From an uncultured Ignavibacteria bacterium (GTDB lineage: Bacteria; Bacteroidota; Ignavibacteria; SZUA-365): DNA of 64,000 bases. The DNA lies in contig CAJXVM010000001.1 in NCBI GenBank assembly GCA_913061095.1, forward strand, positions 1 to 64,000. Direction: 5' to 3'. Numbering within the stretch: the first letter of the stretch is position 1; each line of letters starts with the position of its first letter. Below are positions 24,486-33,622 of the stretch, piece after piece. A program made the translations under genes and the position numbers. A model generated the notes under the pieces. The model was not told the origin of the DNA and did no database searches. It saw only the letters and a list, made by a program, of their open reading frames with translations.

Positions 24486-25310
24486 TCAGCGCAGGAGTGC
24501 GGCGAAAATGTCGAACAGGGCTTCAGGACCGATCCCGTCGACGCCGCCTCGAAAACGCAGCGTGGAAATGAGGTCGATGGTCAGCATGACGCTCCAGTGG
24601 ATGAGCACGGCATACCAGAACGAGCGTGCTCGCACGGAAAGTGCCCCCAGTGCGATGCCCGCCGCGATGGCGCCGAACGTCTCGGGCAGCGGTTTGCCGA
24701 AATGCATGATGACAAACGGCAGCATCTGCACGAGCACGGCTACCACGGCACCGGTGTGCCTCAGAAGACCGAACAGAACGTAGCCGCGCCAGATGAATTC
24801 CCACCCGATGAAGTAGAGAATGAAGCAGAGTTCGTAGATGACGAACAGCGTCCAGTCTCCGCGCACGACGCGGGCATGCGGATAGACCTCCTGAAATGCG
24901 GGCGACGCGCTGACGATCCACAGCACCGGCAGCATGATCGCGTAGAACAGCAGCGAGATCTTCAGCCCGAAGCGCCAGTCACCCGCACCGAGGCCGAAAT
25001 CCCTCAGGCGCGCGCGGTGCAAAAATCGCACGGCGAGCAGGAGCAGCACGAAGTACAGGAAAAATTCACTGCTGAACCAGTATACATACTGGTACAGATC
25101 GTAGAGCGGATCCCGTCCCAGCACATCGTACCACTGCTCGAAAAAGAATCGCTTGCTGCCGAAGCGCGCCGAGAGGATCCCGACAACCGCCGTGACCAGG
25201 AACACGAGCACGACGTCACGGGGAGCGCTGCGTGCTTCCGCGAGAAAACTGCGAAGAGCGCTCCGAATGGAACGCTCTTCGTCATTTCGCTGCGGGCCTG
25301 TCTTCCCCAT
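24486..25310 (-). CDS. CPBP-family intramembrane protein (CAAX protease-like)
   Basis: A 274-aa protein with about seven hydrophobic segments. It shows the CPBP (Abi) signature in altered form: GWEFIWRGYVLFGLLR for EExxxR, so the first Glu is Trp, then FVIMHFGKPLPE for FxxxH and WYAVLIHWSVML for the last His region, lacking the usual Asn. Active members are glutamic-type intramembrane proteases or bacteriocin self-immunity proteins. The missing Glu may mean a divergent or inactive member; related proteins with W-E at this place exist as far as I recall. It lies between porQ and pdxJ with small gaps. Confidence 0.72.
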   Translation of the reverse strand: MGKTGPQRNDEERSIRSALRSFLAEARSAPRDVVLVFLVTAVVGILSARFGSKRFFFEQWYDVLGRDPLYDLYQYVYWFSSEFFLYFVLLLLAVRFLHRARLRDFGLGAGDWRFGLKISLLFYAIMLPVLWIVSASPAFQEVYPHARVVRGDWTLFVIYELCFILYFIGWEFIWRGYVLFGLLRHTGAVVAVLVQMLPFVIMHFGKPLPETFGAIAAGIALGALSVRARSFWYAVLIHWSVMLTIDLISTLRFRGGVDGIGPEALFDIFAALLR

Positions 25311-25323
25311 GGAAGCGTCCGCC

Positions 25324-26274
25324 TCAGAAACTCGTGGTTATCGCGAAGCGGTGGAGCGCGCCGATCTCTCCGAGCGATGTGTACGCGTAATCCACCATGT
25401 ACCCGGCGATGCGCAGTCCGAACCCACCGGAGAAACCGGCGAGCTTCGCGGTGTTGCCGATCTTTAGTTCACGACGCATTTCATTGTAATAGCCTACGCG
25501 CGCCTTGAACGAATCGCTCAGATCGAATTCGCCGCCGAGGGAAAAATTGGTAAAGCGATCGAAGAAATCCGCGTCTTCGTTGAGTTTGTGGAAGTTGAGC
25601 ATGATGTTGAGCGGCAGATGCTCGAGCTGCTTGCCGATGCCGATGCGCACATCGAGCGGCAGATCCTCGCGTTCGCCTCCGTAGGAACTGAGCTGCGCAC
25701 CCGCGTTCAGAACGCCGGCGGCCAGCACCATGTCCTGGTCGGGGATGTAGTATGAAACGCCGGCATCCAGCGCCAGTCCGCTCGCACTGTACTCCTCGAT
25801 GTAGGAGTAGATGACTTTCAGCGCTGCCCCGTAATGCAGATTTCCTGCGCGATTGCCGTACCCGAGACTCAGTGCGAGATCGGATGCACCGAACGTCGAT
25901 CCGGTCATGTTGCCGAACTTGTCGGTTTCATCGAAGGAGCCGTAGTTGAGATACGTGATGCCGGCCCCGACCCAGCCGAGATTCTCCCATTTCTGGCTGT
26001 ACACGGCATACCCCGCGTTGACGTCAAGCAGATGCTTCAGGAATCCGACGGAAGCCGACGGCCCGGAAATCGAGCTCAGAGCACCGGGATTGGTGAAGAG
26101 AATTGAAGGGTCGTCGCGCATCGTGAGAAAAGTATTCCCCAGTGCCGCGGCACGCGCGTTCATGGGAATGCGGAGGAAATCGAACGCCGAGTAATTCTGT
26201 GCGCGCAGCGGGATGGCCTGTGCCATCATCGCGAGGAGGAGCAGGACAAGCGCTGCGGAAAATTTTCTGATCAT
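25324..26274 (-). CDS. porQ: Type IX secretion outer-membrane protein, PorV/PorQ family (PorQ-like)
   Basis: A 316-aa outer-membrane beta-barrel with a signal peptide (FSAALVLLLLAMMAQAIPLR, cleaved after AQ). The mature N-terminus has SAFDFLRIPMNARAAALGNT, DDPSILFTNPGALSSIS and then repeating amphipathic strands. It ends in FAITTSF, a C-terminal aromatic typical of OMPs. This pattern fits the PorV/PorQ group of FadL-like barrels. PorQ works with PorZ in the attachment of T9SS cargo to the surface. The left-edge protein here carries the matching sorting domain. PorQ rather than PorV is inferred from length and motifs. Confidence 0.8.
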   Translation of the reverse strand: MIRKFSAALVLLLLAMMAQAIPLRAQNYSAFDFLRIPMNARAAALGNTFLTMRDDPSILFTNPGALSSISGPSASVGFLKHLLDVNAGYAVYSQKWENLGWVGAGITYLNYGSFDETDKFGNMTGSTFGASDLALSLGYGNRAGNLHYGAALKVIYSYIEEYSASGLALDAGVSYYIPDQDMVLAAGVLNAGAQLSSYGGEREDLPLDVRIGIGKQLEHLPLNIMLNFHKLNEDADFFDRFTNFSLGGEFDLSDSFKARVGYYNEMRRELKIGNTAKLAGFSGGFGLRIAGYMVDYAYTSLGEIGALHRFAITTSF

Positions 26275-26345
26275 GGATGCACATCCTCTGTAACGAACAA
26301 CTGCGGAAATCTACGCCTTCTGCAGAACTGCATGCAAGGGGAAAA

Positions 26346-27308
26346 TTACCGGGGACGAAACACGTCGCTCAGCCCGGTGAGGGAGTCGGTCGCTGCCGCG
26401 CATTCCTCCAGCAGGGCGCGAAGGACGTCAGCGGCAGGACGGATTTCTCGAACCAGGGCACTGCTCTGGCCCGCTTCGAATTCGCCTTCGTCATTGTCGC
26501 CTTCGAACATCCCCCGCATCTCGCGCTTTTGGCCGAGCAGTTCGCGCAGTTCCTCCTCCCCGGCACCGCGCGCCTCAGCGTCGACGGCGCGCAGGGCGAA
26601 CGGAGTGCGAAGCAGCCGCACCGGAGCAATTTTCTTCATAGTCAGCACTGTGCCTCCCTCCTGCGCATCCACGATATGCTGCTTGAACAACGGGTGTCCC
26701 GATGATTCCTCGGTTGCGGCGAAGCGGGTTCCGATCTGCACCCCCTCGGCACCGAGTGCGAATGCGGCAGCCATCTGCCTGCCGTCGGCAATGCCGCCGG
26801 CGGCGATGACGGGAATGGCAACCGCATCGGCAACCTGTGGAATCAGGCTCAGTGTCGTAGTTTCCTCGAAGCCGTTGTGACCGCCAGCTTCGAATCCCTC
26901 CGCGACTACTGCGTCACAGCCGACACTCTCGACCTTGCGCGCATGCTTGACCGAGGGCACGACATGGGCAACCGTGCAGCCGCCGTCCTTGAGCATCGGC
27001 AGGTACTTCCCGGGATGTCCGGCAGAGGTGAACACGATGCGGATGTTCTCTTCGAGCACGACACGGATGAGATCCTCGGCATCCCTGCGCAGCAGCGGGA
27101 TGTTGATGCCGAACGGAGAAGCGGTCGCGGTGCGCGCCCTGCGGATATGCTCGCGCAGCAGCTCGGGCTTCATCGACCCCGCGCCAATCAGGCCGAGACC
27201 GCCAGCGTCCGATACCGCAGCGGCCAGCCGCCATCCCGACACCCAGACCATACCGGCCTGGATGACGGGATAACGGATGCCGAAGATTTCAGTGACGCGT
27301 GACCGCAT
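26346..27308 (-). CDS. Nitronate monooxygenase / FabK-type flavoprotein
   Basis: A 320-aa FMN-dependent TIM-barrel. It begins RVTEIFGIRYPVIQAGMVW and has AVSDAGGLGLIGAGSMKPE, VFTSAGHPGKYLPML, then VVAEGFEAGGHNGFEETTT with the catalytic-type His, IPVIAAGGIADGRQMAAAFA and GVQIGTRFAATEES. Both nitronate monooxygenases and the enoyl-ACP reductase FabK share these motifs. acpS four genes away would fit a fatty-acid role, but the two cannot be separated by eye. It begins 1 nt after the stop of the lipoprotein gene. Confidence 0.85.
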   Translation of the reverse strand: MRSRVTEIFGIRYPVIQAGMVWVSGWRLAAAVSDAGGLGLIGAGSMKPELLREHIRRARTATASPFGINIPLLRRDAEDLIRVVLEENIRIVFTSAGHPGKYLPMLKDGGCTVAHVVPSVKHARKVESVGCDAVVAEGFEAGGHNGFEETTTLSLIPQVADAVAIPVIAAGGIADGRQMAAAFALGAEGVQIGTRFAATEESSGHPLFKQHIVDAQEGGTVLTMKKIAPVRLLRTPFALRAVDAEARGAGEEELRELLGQKREMRGMFEGDNDEGEFEAGQSSALVREIRPAADVLRALLEECAAATDSLTGLSDVFRPR

Positions 27309-27309
27309 A

Positions 27310-28809
27310 TCAGTACTCGAAATGAATCAGCGAGAAACCGCCGTTGCTCGCACCGAGTCCGCCGTTTGAGGCGAAGTTCTGCGCGCCTATGGTGCGGCCA
27401 TTGAGTGTTATCCGGGTCTGATGATTCGTGGGTTTGCCCGCCAGATAGGCATCGAAGGAATTGATGCCGAAGGTATTGAGCCCGGAAGCCTGAATCGGCC
27501 CCGTGCCGTCCTGCTGATTCTGATCGTAATCGAGCACCGCAAGCATGAAGGTGTTGCCTGCCGCGCCGCCGGCACCTGCGGCGGGAGCGTTGCCGGGCGT
27601 CAGCAGATCGACATCGCCCATCGATTCGTACTCGGGATCAAAACGCGCCATCACAAGATTATCGTCGCCGTCTTCAAGCACGGTGTTCTGGGAGAACACG
27701 AAGTAGATGGAATGATCACCGGTGCGCATCGCCGCGCTGAAATCCGTGAGCAGAGCGCTGCCGCCCGATTTGGGAATCAGGCGCAGACGCAGTGTGCCAA
27801 CATCCGTGCGCCAGGGCTGCACATAAATGTGCATGTCGAAATAATCGCCGGTGAGGCTGCGGATCCAGAATTCCGTGAAGTGATCCGGCCCCAGCGAGGC
27901 ATCATACGTGAAGTAGCCGTCCTGGTCGGTGGTAAAGGACTCTGCGCCGGACTGCCGCTGAATTTCACCGCTGGAAAGCTCACGCACATTGACGACGGTC
28001 ACATTGATGCCCGCGACGGGCGTGTTGTCTATGAAGCTGATGACACGGGCGCGCACGCTGTAGGTGTCACCCGGACGGGGATTCGGGAAGGATGTGACCT
28101 CAGGCTGCGATCCCGTGAAAAAGGCATGCACTCTCTCAAAGGCGTCCGGATGCGTCACCAGTTCAAGATTGTCGAAACCGGCAAGGACTTCATTCGTCGC
28201 ACCCTGCAGTTCTCCGTATCCGGGATTACCGTTCTGCAGGTCATCGGCTCCATCACTGCGCAGCGTCATGTATTTGCAGGGATCGGGAGTGACATCCCCC
28301 GAAACCGTGAGACCGAGGTCATATTTTCCTCCCGCAAAAACAACGTGCGCGAGTTTCTCGGTGCCGTTCATGTTAACGAGATAATGCTGCAGTGCTTCGA
28401 CACCCGCGCCGTGCGCCACGATATCCACACGGTCCTCCGAAGTGCCTGCCAGCACCTCGTCGACTTTTGCGGCAATCTGCGAGGCCATCGCAGAAACGTC
28501 CGGCTCTGAAGCGCTGAGATAACTCTCGAGATCGAATGCATTGATCTGATCATCGGTGTATCCATTCAGGGCGAAGAGCTGCGTCATCTGCGTGTAGACA
28601 TCCGCTGCCTCAACGAAACCATGCACGAAGACGACCGGACGCACCTTGTCATCGATCGTACTGTGGCCGGTGGTATCGTTGTTGCCGGTCGTGTCTGTCG
28701 GATTCGGGTCCGCCGGATTGTCATCATCCGAACAGCCCGTCACGGTGAACAGCGCTGCAACAAACAGAATGGTAAACAGTGACAAAGAGACTCTGAAAAA
28801 GCGCTCCAT
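27310..28809 (-). CDS. Lipoprotein with alpha/beta-hydrolase domain lacking the nucleophile Ser
   Basis: A 499-aa protein with a lipobox (TVTGC, Cys26) followed by an Asp/Pro/Thr-rich linker, so it should be anchored in a membrane. Residues ~58-220 resemble a lipase-type alpha/beta hydrolase: RPVVFVHGFVEAADVYTQM supplies the oxyanion HG, and VDIVAHGAGVEALQHYLV is the nucleophile elbow. In the elbow the usual GHSxG is AHGAG, with Gly134 (codon GGC) at the Ser place. A beta-sandwich-like region follows (SVRARVISFIDNTPVAGINV) and the C-terminus is LxGRTIGAQNFASNG. It may bind rather than cleave. It starts 27 nt after acpS. Confidence 0.65.
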   Translation of the reverse strand: MERFFRVSLSLFTILFVAALFTVTGCSDDDNPADPNPTDTTGNNDTTGHSTIDDKVRPVVFVHGFVEAADVYTQMTQLFALNGYTDDQINAFDLESYLSASEPDVSAMASQIAAKVDEVLAGTSEDRVDIVAHGAGVEALQHYLVNMNGTEKLAHVVFAGGKYDLGLTVSGDVTPDPCKYMTLRSDGADDLQNGNPGYGELQGATNEVLAGFDNLELVTHPDAFERVHAFFTGSQPEVTSFPNPRPGDTYSVRARVISFIDNTPVAGINVTVVNVRELSSGEIQRQSGAESFTTDQDGYFTYDASLGPDHFTEFWIRSLTGDYFDMHIYVQPWRTDVGTLRLRLIPKSGGSALLTDFSAAMRTGDHSIYFVFSQNTVLEDGDDNLVMARFDPEYESMGDVDLLTPGNAPAAGAGGAAGNTFMLAVLDYDQNQQDGTGPIQASGLNTFGINSFDAYLAGKPTNHQTRITLNGRTIGAQNFASNGGLGASNGGFSLIHFEY

Positions 28810-28836
28810 AAACTCCTCCGAAAACTGAAAAAAAAC

Positions 28837-29220
28837 TTACTCATCACGATCCGCCAGGACGACCATGGCCGTCACATAGGCGTTGCTGTGCGAGAGAGAA
28901 ACATGTATGTCGAGATGGCCAAAGCGACTCCGAAGAGTGTCGTGAAGAATCAGCAGGGGCCTGCCGTTCGCATCATTGCGTACCTCCACGTCTTTCCATC
29001 GAAATGCGCCGGTCCATCCGGTGCCGATTGCTTTCGCGAAGGCCTCTTTTGCGGCAAAGCGCGCCGCGAAATGCTGTGACGGACGCGCCTTCTGCCTGCA
29101 GTACTCAATTTCGTTTTCCGTGAACAGCCGCTGTTCGAAGCGGCGCCCCCACTGCCCCGTCAGATCTTCGAAGCGCTGGATTTCCTCGATATCGATCCCG
29201 ATGCCGAAGACGGGGCTCAT
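28837..29220 (-). CDS. acpS: Holo-[acyl-carrier-protein] synthase
   Basis: A 127-aa enzyme that attaches phosphopantetheine from CoA to acyl carrier protein. It has the Mg-binding Asp in FGIGIDIEEIQRFEDL, the Glu in FAARFAAKEAFAKAIGTGW and HVSLSHSNAYVTAMVVL near the end. These are the AcpS landmarks. The start overlaps the stop of the upstream HAD gene by 4 nt (ATGA), the first of three such junctions in a row. Confidence 0.95.
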   Translation of the reverse strand: MSPVFGIGIDIEEIQRFEDLTGQWGRRFEQRLFTENEIEYCRQKARPSQHFAARFAAKEAFAKAIGTGWTGAFRWKDVEVRNDANGRPLLILHDTLRSRFGHLDIHVSLSHSNAYVTAMVVLADRDE

Positions 29221-29906
29221 CCGCCCTTCCGGTTGAGGTTCTGAATGATATCGACAAGGTCACGGATATCATTGAGTTCGAAATCCGCACTGCTCGAACC
29301 GGTATTAAACGTATCGCCGTAACGCGCGAACGCCGTGTACATCCCGATATTGCGCGCCCCGAGAATGTCACGCTGCTCCCAGTCACCGACCATGATCGAC
29401 CGTGACGGAGAGATACCCATCATGCCGAGCACGCGCTGGAACGGTACGGGACTCGGCTTGCGTTCACCGGTGTCCTCGAAAGTCACGACCGCGTCAAATA
29501 TATGATGCAGGTTGAGGTAACACAGCCGCAGCCATGCCTCGAGCTTGGGCGCATCCGATACGACGCCGAGCCTGAGACCCATGCGCGCCAGCGTGAACAG
29601 GGTCATGTGCACGTGGGGATACGGCACCAGTGTCGCCTCGCGCGCCCGCCGGTACCCGATGATACCTGCGGCGAGGATCTTGTGATCGTCCTCGCCCGTG
29701 AGCTCTGTGAGCACCTGGTTGAACACCCGCTGATACTCAATCCCCTGTTCCTCGTAAACGCGGCTGATGACGGCATCCACTTCCTCGAAGGAATACGAAA
29801 GCCCGGCGTCGATCATGGCACGGATGCCTGCCTCGACGGCATTTCGCTTCATGAGCATGAAGTCGACGAGGGTGTTGTCAAGGTCAAATACGACGGCGTC
29901 GATCAT
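29217..29906 (-). CDS. HAD-family hydrolase
   Basis: A 229-aa HAD hydrolase of subfamily IA type. Motif I is VVFDLDNTLVD near the N-terminus, motif II is GVVSDAP, motif III is the ERKPSPVPF Lys region and motif IV is IMVGDWEQRDILGARNIGMY. It probably removes phosphate from a small molecule; the substrate is not predictable. It overlaps both its upstream MBL gene and its downstream acpS by 4 nt, so it belongs to a tightly coupled block. Confidence 0.85.
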   Translation of the reverse strand: MIDAVVFDLDNTLVDFMLMKRNAVEAGIRAMIDAGLSYSFEEVDAVISRVYEEQGIEYQRVFNQVLTELTGEDDHKILAAGIIGYRRAREATLVPYPHVHMTLFTLARMGLRLGVVSDAPKLEAWLRLCYLNLHHIFDAVVTFEDTGERKPSPVPFQRVLGMMGISPSRSIMVGDWEQRDILGARNIGMYTAFARYGDTFNTGSSSADFELNDIRDLVDIIQNLNRKGG

Positions 29907-30691
29907 GGCGAGTGCTGCATGGATGTTATCATCATTCCATCATACAAAAATTCCATCTCATCCGGAAGCAGCGCACTGTCGCGCTCATGATGAATGTTGT
30001 GCGCGATATGCGTGAACAGCGTACGGCGGGCACCGATACGCCGGGCAGCCTCGACAGCTTCCTCGAGTGAATAATGCGTCGGGTGGGCGCGATGCCGCAG
30101 GGCGTCGAGTACCAGGACGTCGAGGTTTTCGAGCAAGGGATAAGAGTCCGCCGGTATCGCATTGAGATCAGTCAGATAGGCAATATCACCGATTCGATAA
30201 CCGAGTATCGGCAGCACACCGTGCATGACAGGAATCGGCATGACGGGGATGCCGCCCGCGGTGAACGTCTCCCCTCCTAGGACAGGATGCATATGCGCGC
30301 TCGGGAGGCCGCCTCCCGACTGCCGGGCTCCTCCGAATGCATAGCGGAACGTGAGGCGGATTTCTTCCAGGGTTTCCTCGAGACCATAGAGCTGCATCGC
30401 CTGTTTCTGAAGGAAATTATACTGGCGGAGATCGTCAAATCCACCGATGTGGTCAAAATGATGATGTGTGTAGAGGACGGCATCGATTCGCGTCACTCCA
30501 TATCGCAGCATCTGCTGACGGAAATCCGATGACGTGTCGATCAGGATGTTGATGCCGTCGACCGAAAGCAGCACCGACGGACGCAGCCGGTTGTCGCGGG
30601 GATCCGACGAGCGGCAGGTATCACATCTGCACCCGATCGCGGGAACCCCCTGTGATGTTCCGGAACCGAGAACGAGAAGCGTAACTGTCAT
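29903..30691 (-). CDS. MBL-fold metallo-hydrolase (PhnP-like)
   Basis: A 262-aa metallo-beta-lactamase fold protein. It starts TLLVLGSGTSQGVPAIGCRCDTC, where two Cys may bind a structural metal as in PhnP. The active-site motif is YTHHHFDHIGGFDDLR (HxHxDH), with HGVLPILGYRIG and a late TLFTHIAHNIHHE. Relatives are cyclic phosphodiesterases and tRNase Z-like enzymes. The role here is unknown. Its start overlaps the 91-aa gene stop by 4 nt. Confidence 0.85.
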   Translation of the reverse strand: MTVTLLVLGSGTSQGVPAIGCRCDTCRSSDPRDNRLRPSVLLSVDGINILIDTSSDFRQQMLRYGVTRIDAVLYTHHHFDHIGGFDDLRQYNFLQKQAMQLYGLEETLEEIRLTFRYAFGGARQSGGGLPSAHMHPVLGGETFTAGGIPVMPIPVMHGVLPILGYRIGDIAYLTDLNAIPADSYPLLENLDVLVLDALRHRAHPTHYSLEEAVEAARRIGARRTLFTHIAHNIHHERDSALLPDEMEFLYDGMMITSMQHSP

Positions 30692-30963
30692 GATCCCGCA
30701 GCTTTTTCGCGTTCTGCGTCAATCAACTCGCGCACTGCCGGTTTCACATAGATGGCATCAACTCCCAGCTCTCCGAGTGCGCGGGCGACGATGGCAATCT
30801 TTCGCTCGATGGTGAATTTCCTGTTGACCACGAGAAGACGCTGCTCCTTGAGTATGCAGTGCCCTCCGCCGAAATCCCCTTTCTCGTAGCGGATACTGTA
30901 ACCGAGCTGTTCGCATGTTTCGCGCAGTTCTTCGAGCAGCGTCTCCTTGTCCATTGCAGCCAT
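30688..30963 (-). CDS. Conserved-type 91-aa protein of unknown function
   Basis: A 91-aa protein, not recognised. It is a compact alpha/beta sequence: a helical N-terminus (DKETLLEELRETCEQLGYSI), a strand-loop segment (EKGDFGGGHCILKEQRLLVV), then two helices (IERKIAIVARALGELGVDAI and VRELIDAEREKA). No transmembrane segment or signal peptide is seen. It is translationally coupled to the MBL gene (4-nt overlap), and its start is 2 nt after the membrane-protein stop. It therefore belongs to the acpS-HAD-MBL block. Confidence 0.75.
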   Translation of the reverse strand: MAAMDKETLLEELRETCEQLGYSIRYEKGDFGGGHCILKEQRLLVVNRKFTIERKIAIVARALGELGVDAIYVKPAVRELIDAEREKAAGS

Positions 30964-30965
30964 GC

Positions 30966-31679
30966 TTATTCAGTTGTCCTTGCTTTTGCGGTTTCGATGG
31001 ATTCAGCCTCTAAGCCGTCATCCCGTTTCTGTGTGCTGTCTCCGCCCGATACCCCGCCTGCCTCCACAGTCGCGGTGACCGAAGACGACACGGGGACACC
31101 GTGTGCATTCTTCCGACGCATCGGCTGCCAGATGATGACAACGACCGCGGTGACGTAGCAGAACATGGCCATCACCGGAAGGCCGCTCAGTGCACCGATA
31201 CGATGGGAAATCGTCGCGCGCAACTCGCTGCGTGCCTCGATGAATGCATCCAGCCCGCGGGACGCAATCATGTCTTTTGTGCCTTCCCAGAGCAGCACGA
31301 ATGTGATGTCGAGATATGCCGTGAACACTTCGACGGGAACAAACATGAAAAACAGGATCGCCGCCATGAGCAGCCAGCCGTGATCCTTGAAGCGGAGAGG
31401 AATCGCGCGGAGGACGAGAACCGCGCTGACAAACACGACGACGTAGGCGATGTTGACGACCAGTGTGGATACGGAGATCAACTGGTACAGCATGCTCTCC
31501 TGCGCGGGCAGAACGGCGGGATCAAAGTTCAGCGTTCCCGCGATGAACAGTTCGTTGGCCATCAGAGCCCGGAATACGAGACCGCCAAGCCACGCCACGG
31601 CACTGATGACAAACAGCATCAAGCTCAGACGAAATGAGACTGAGCGCCAGGCGCTGGAATCAGGGGATGCATCCGACAT
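30966..31679 (-). CDS. Four-helix membrane protein of unknown function
   Basis: A 237-aa integral membrane protein with about four hydrophobic segments: LSLMLFVISAVAWLGGLVF, a stretch around LISVSTLVVNIAYVVVFVSA, LLMAAILFFMFVPVEVFTAY and LPVMAMFCYVTAVVVIIW. A soluble segment between helices 3 and 4 contains DAFIEARSELRATISHRIGA. The C-terminal tail is polar, rich in Ser, Thr and Glu. No family was recognised. It lies 7 nt after hslU and 2 nt before the 91-aa gene. Confidence 0.7.
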   Translation of the reverse strand: MSDASPDSSAWRSVSFRLSLMLFVISAVAWLGGLVFRALMANELFIAGTLNFDPAVLPAQESMLYQLISVSTLVVNIAYVVVFVSAVLVLRAIPLRFKDHGWLLMAAILFFMFVPVEVFTAYLDITFVLLWEGTKDMIASRGLDAFIEARSELRATISHRIGALSGLPVMAMFCYVTAVVVIIWQPMRRKNAHGVPVSSSVTATVEAGGVSGGDSTQKRDDGLEAESIETAKARTTE

Positions 31680-31686
31680 GGAATTC

Positions 31687-33057
31687 CTATAAGATGTACT
31701 GACTTAAGTCTCTGTCTTTCACAATACTGGCCAGCTTTTTCTCAACCAGTTCCGGTGTGATATTCACCCTGCGTTCGGTAATGACATCAGGGACATCGAA
31801 GAGGATCTGATCGAGCAGCGTCGTGAGAATCGTGTGCAGTCTGCGCGCCCCGATATTCTCCACACGATCATTGACTTCAGCGGCAATGCGGGCGATCTCA
31901 CCGATGGCGGCGTCTTCGAACGTAAGCTCGACCCCTTCGGCCTCCAGCATCGCCGAGTACTGCTTCAGCAAAGCGTTCTTCGGTGTGGTGAGAATCTTGA
32001 CGAAGTCTTCCTCCGTGAGACTGTCAAGTTCCACCCGAATCGGGAAGCGCCCCTGCATTTCCGGGATGAGATCACTGGGTTTCGATACGTGAAATGCGCC
32101 GCTGGCGATAAAGAGGATGTGATCGGTCCGTACAACGCCGTACTTTGTGTTCACGCTGCTTCCCTCAACGATGGGAAGAAGGTCCCGCTGCACGCCCTCG
32201 CGTGACACATCGACTCCGGAGCCCGTGTTCTTCGAGCCGGCGATCTTATCGATTTCATCGAGAAAGACGATGCCGGCGTTCTGAACGCGTTCCAGGGCGA
32301 GACGCGAAACAGCGTCGGGATCGATCAGTTTCTGGGCCTCCTCCTGCCGCAGAAGTTCACGCGCTTCGGCGATACTCACCTTCCTGCGTTTCTTCTTTTT
32401 GGGAATCATGTTGCTGAGCAGGTTCTGGATATCCACCCCCATATCCTCGAGTCCCATTGGCCCGAAGACCTGCATGTTCGAGGAGGAACTGACGGTGGTG
32501 TCGATCTCCACCATGCGCTTGTCGAGGTTGCCGGCGCGCAGCTGTTCGCGGAGCTTCTCGCGCGTCTGTGACTGCACGGCCTCTTCTCCTTCCTCGCCCG
32601 TCGACTGCCCCTGCGGCTGAGGGAAAATGATGTCGAGAATCCGCTCCTCGGCCAAGTCACCGGCGCGCTCCTGCACCTCGACGGTTTTCTCGGCGCGGAC
32701 CTGGTTGACCGCGATCTCGACAAGGTCGCGGATCATGGATTCCACATCACGGCCAACATACCCGACTTCGGTGAATTTCGAGGCTTCCACTTTGATGAAC
32801 GGAGCCCCCGCAAGCTTCGAAAGCCGACGTGCGATTTCGGTTTTCCCGACTCCGGTCGGTCCGATGAGAATGATATTATTGGGCATGATCTCGTCACGCA
32901 GCGACTCCGGCACATTCTGCCGACGCCAGCGGTTGCGTAGCGCGATGGCCACGGATCGCTTCGCGTTGTCCTGCCCGATGATGTATTTGTCCAGCTCCTC
33001 GACGATACGCCGGGGTGTCAGACTGTCCTGCAAAAAGTGAAACGAATCTTCAGTCAT
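31687..33057 (-). CDS. hslU: ATP-dependent protease ATPase subunit HslU
   Basis: A 456-aa AAA+ unfoldase that feeds proteins to HslV. It begins with [20 protein letters not shown] and has Walker [35 protein letters not shown] (pore-loop GYVG), an I-domain insertion of about 130 residues, Walker [14 protein letters not shown] and the C-terminal [20 protein letters not shown]. The ATG at 33057 (MTEDSFHFL) was chosen; a start 58 codons upstream would lie inside hslV. It overlaps the hslV stop by 8 nt. Confidence 0.96.
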   Translation of the reverse strand: MTEDSFHFLQDSLTPRRIVEELDKYIIGQDNAKRSVAIALRNRWRRQNVPESLRDEIMPNNIILIGPTGVGKTEIARRLSKLAGAPFIKVEASKFTEVGYVGRDVESMIRDLVEIAVNQVRAEKTVEVQERAGDLAEERILDIIFPQPQGQSTGEEGEEAVQSQTREKLREQLRAGNLDKRMVEIDTTVSSSSNMQVFGPMGLEDMGVDIQNLLSNMIPKKKKRRKVSIAEARELLRQEEAQKLIDPDAVSRLALERVQNAGIVFLDEIDKIAGSKNTGSGVDVSREGVQRDLLPIVEGSSVNTKYGVVRTDHILFIASGAFHVSKPSDLIPEMQGRFPIRVELDSLTEEDFVKILTTPKNALLKQYSAMLEAEGVELTFEDAAIGEIARIAAEVNDRVENIGARRLHTILTTLLDQILFDVPDVITERRVNITPELVEKKLASIVKDRDLSQYIL

Positions 33058-33604
33058 GTTGATCCAGTTCTTCAATGACAATGTTACTGTTCGTGTAAAT
33101 GCAGATTTCCGCCGCCGTTTTGAGCGCTTCCTCCACGATATCCCTTGCGTCCAGGTCACTGTGCTTGACGAGCATACGCGCCGCTGCGAGCGCGTAACTC
33201 CCGCCGGAACCGATGGCAACGATGCCATCATCCGGCTCGATCACATCGCCACTGCCGGAGATGATAAGCGCCTTGTCTTTGTTGAGCACGGCGAGAAGGG
33301 CTTCAAGGCGATGCAGATATTTGTCGGTGCGCCATTCGCGCGCGAGTTCCACGGCCGCACGCTCGAAGTTACCTCGAAATTCCTCCAGCTTCGATTCGAA
33401 TTTCTCCGACAGCGTGAAGGCGTCCGCGGCAGAGCCGGCGAAACCAACAAGTACGTTGCCATGATACATATGTCGAATCTTCCGCGACTGATGCTTCATG
33501 ACGGTCTGCCCGACCGTTACCTGTCCGTCGGCGCCGAGAACCGCTTTTCCGTTCCGGATGAGTCCGAGGACGGTCGTCGATCGTATCTTCTGTGTATTGC
33601 TCAC
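33050..33604 (-). CDS. hslV: ATP-dependent protease peptidase subunit HslV
   Basis: A 184-aa proteasome-like threonine peptidase. The mature N-terminus is the Thr in [20 protein letters not shown], after a short propeptide (MSNTQKIRS). Also seen are [20 protein letters not shown] and [20 protein letters not shown], both conserved in HslV. The start codon is GTG. The stop codon overlaps hslU by 8 nt. HslVU degrades misfolded and regulatory proteins in the cytoplasm. Confidence 0.96.
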   Translation of the reverse strand: MSNTQKIRSTTVLGLIRNGKAVLGADGQVTVGQTVMKHQSRKIRHMYHGNVLVGFAGSAADAFTLSEKFESKLEEFRGNFERAAVELAREWRTDKYLHRLEALLAVLNKDKALIISGSGDVIEPDDGIVAIGSGGSYALAAARMLVKHSDLDARDIVEEALKTAAEICIYTNSNIVIEELDQHD

Positions 33605-33622
33605 GTCTGGTCTCTGCTGAGA

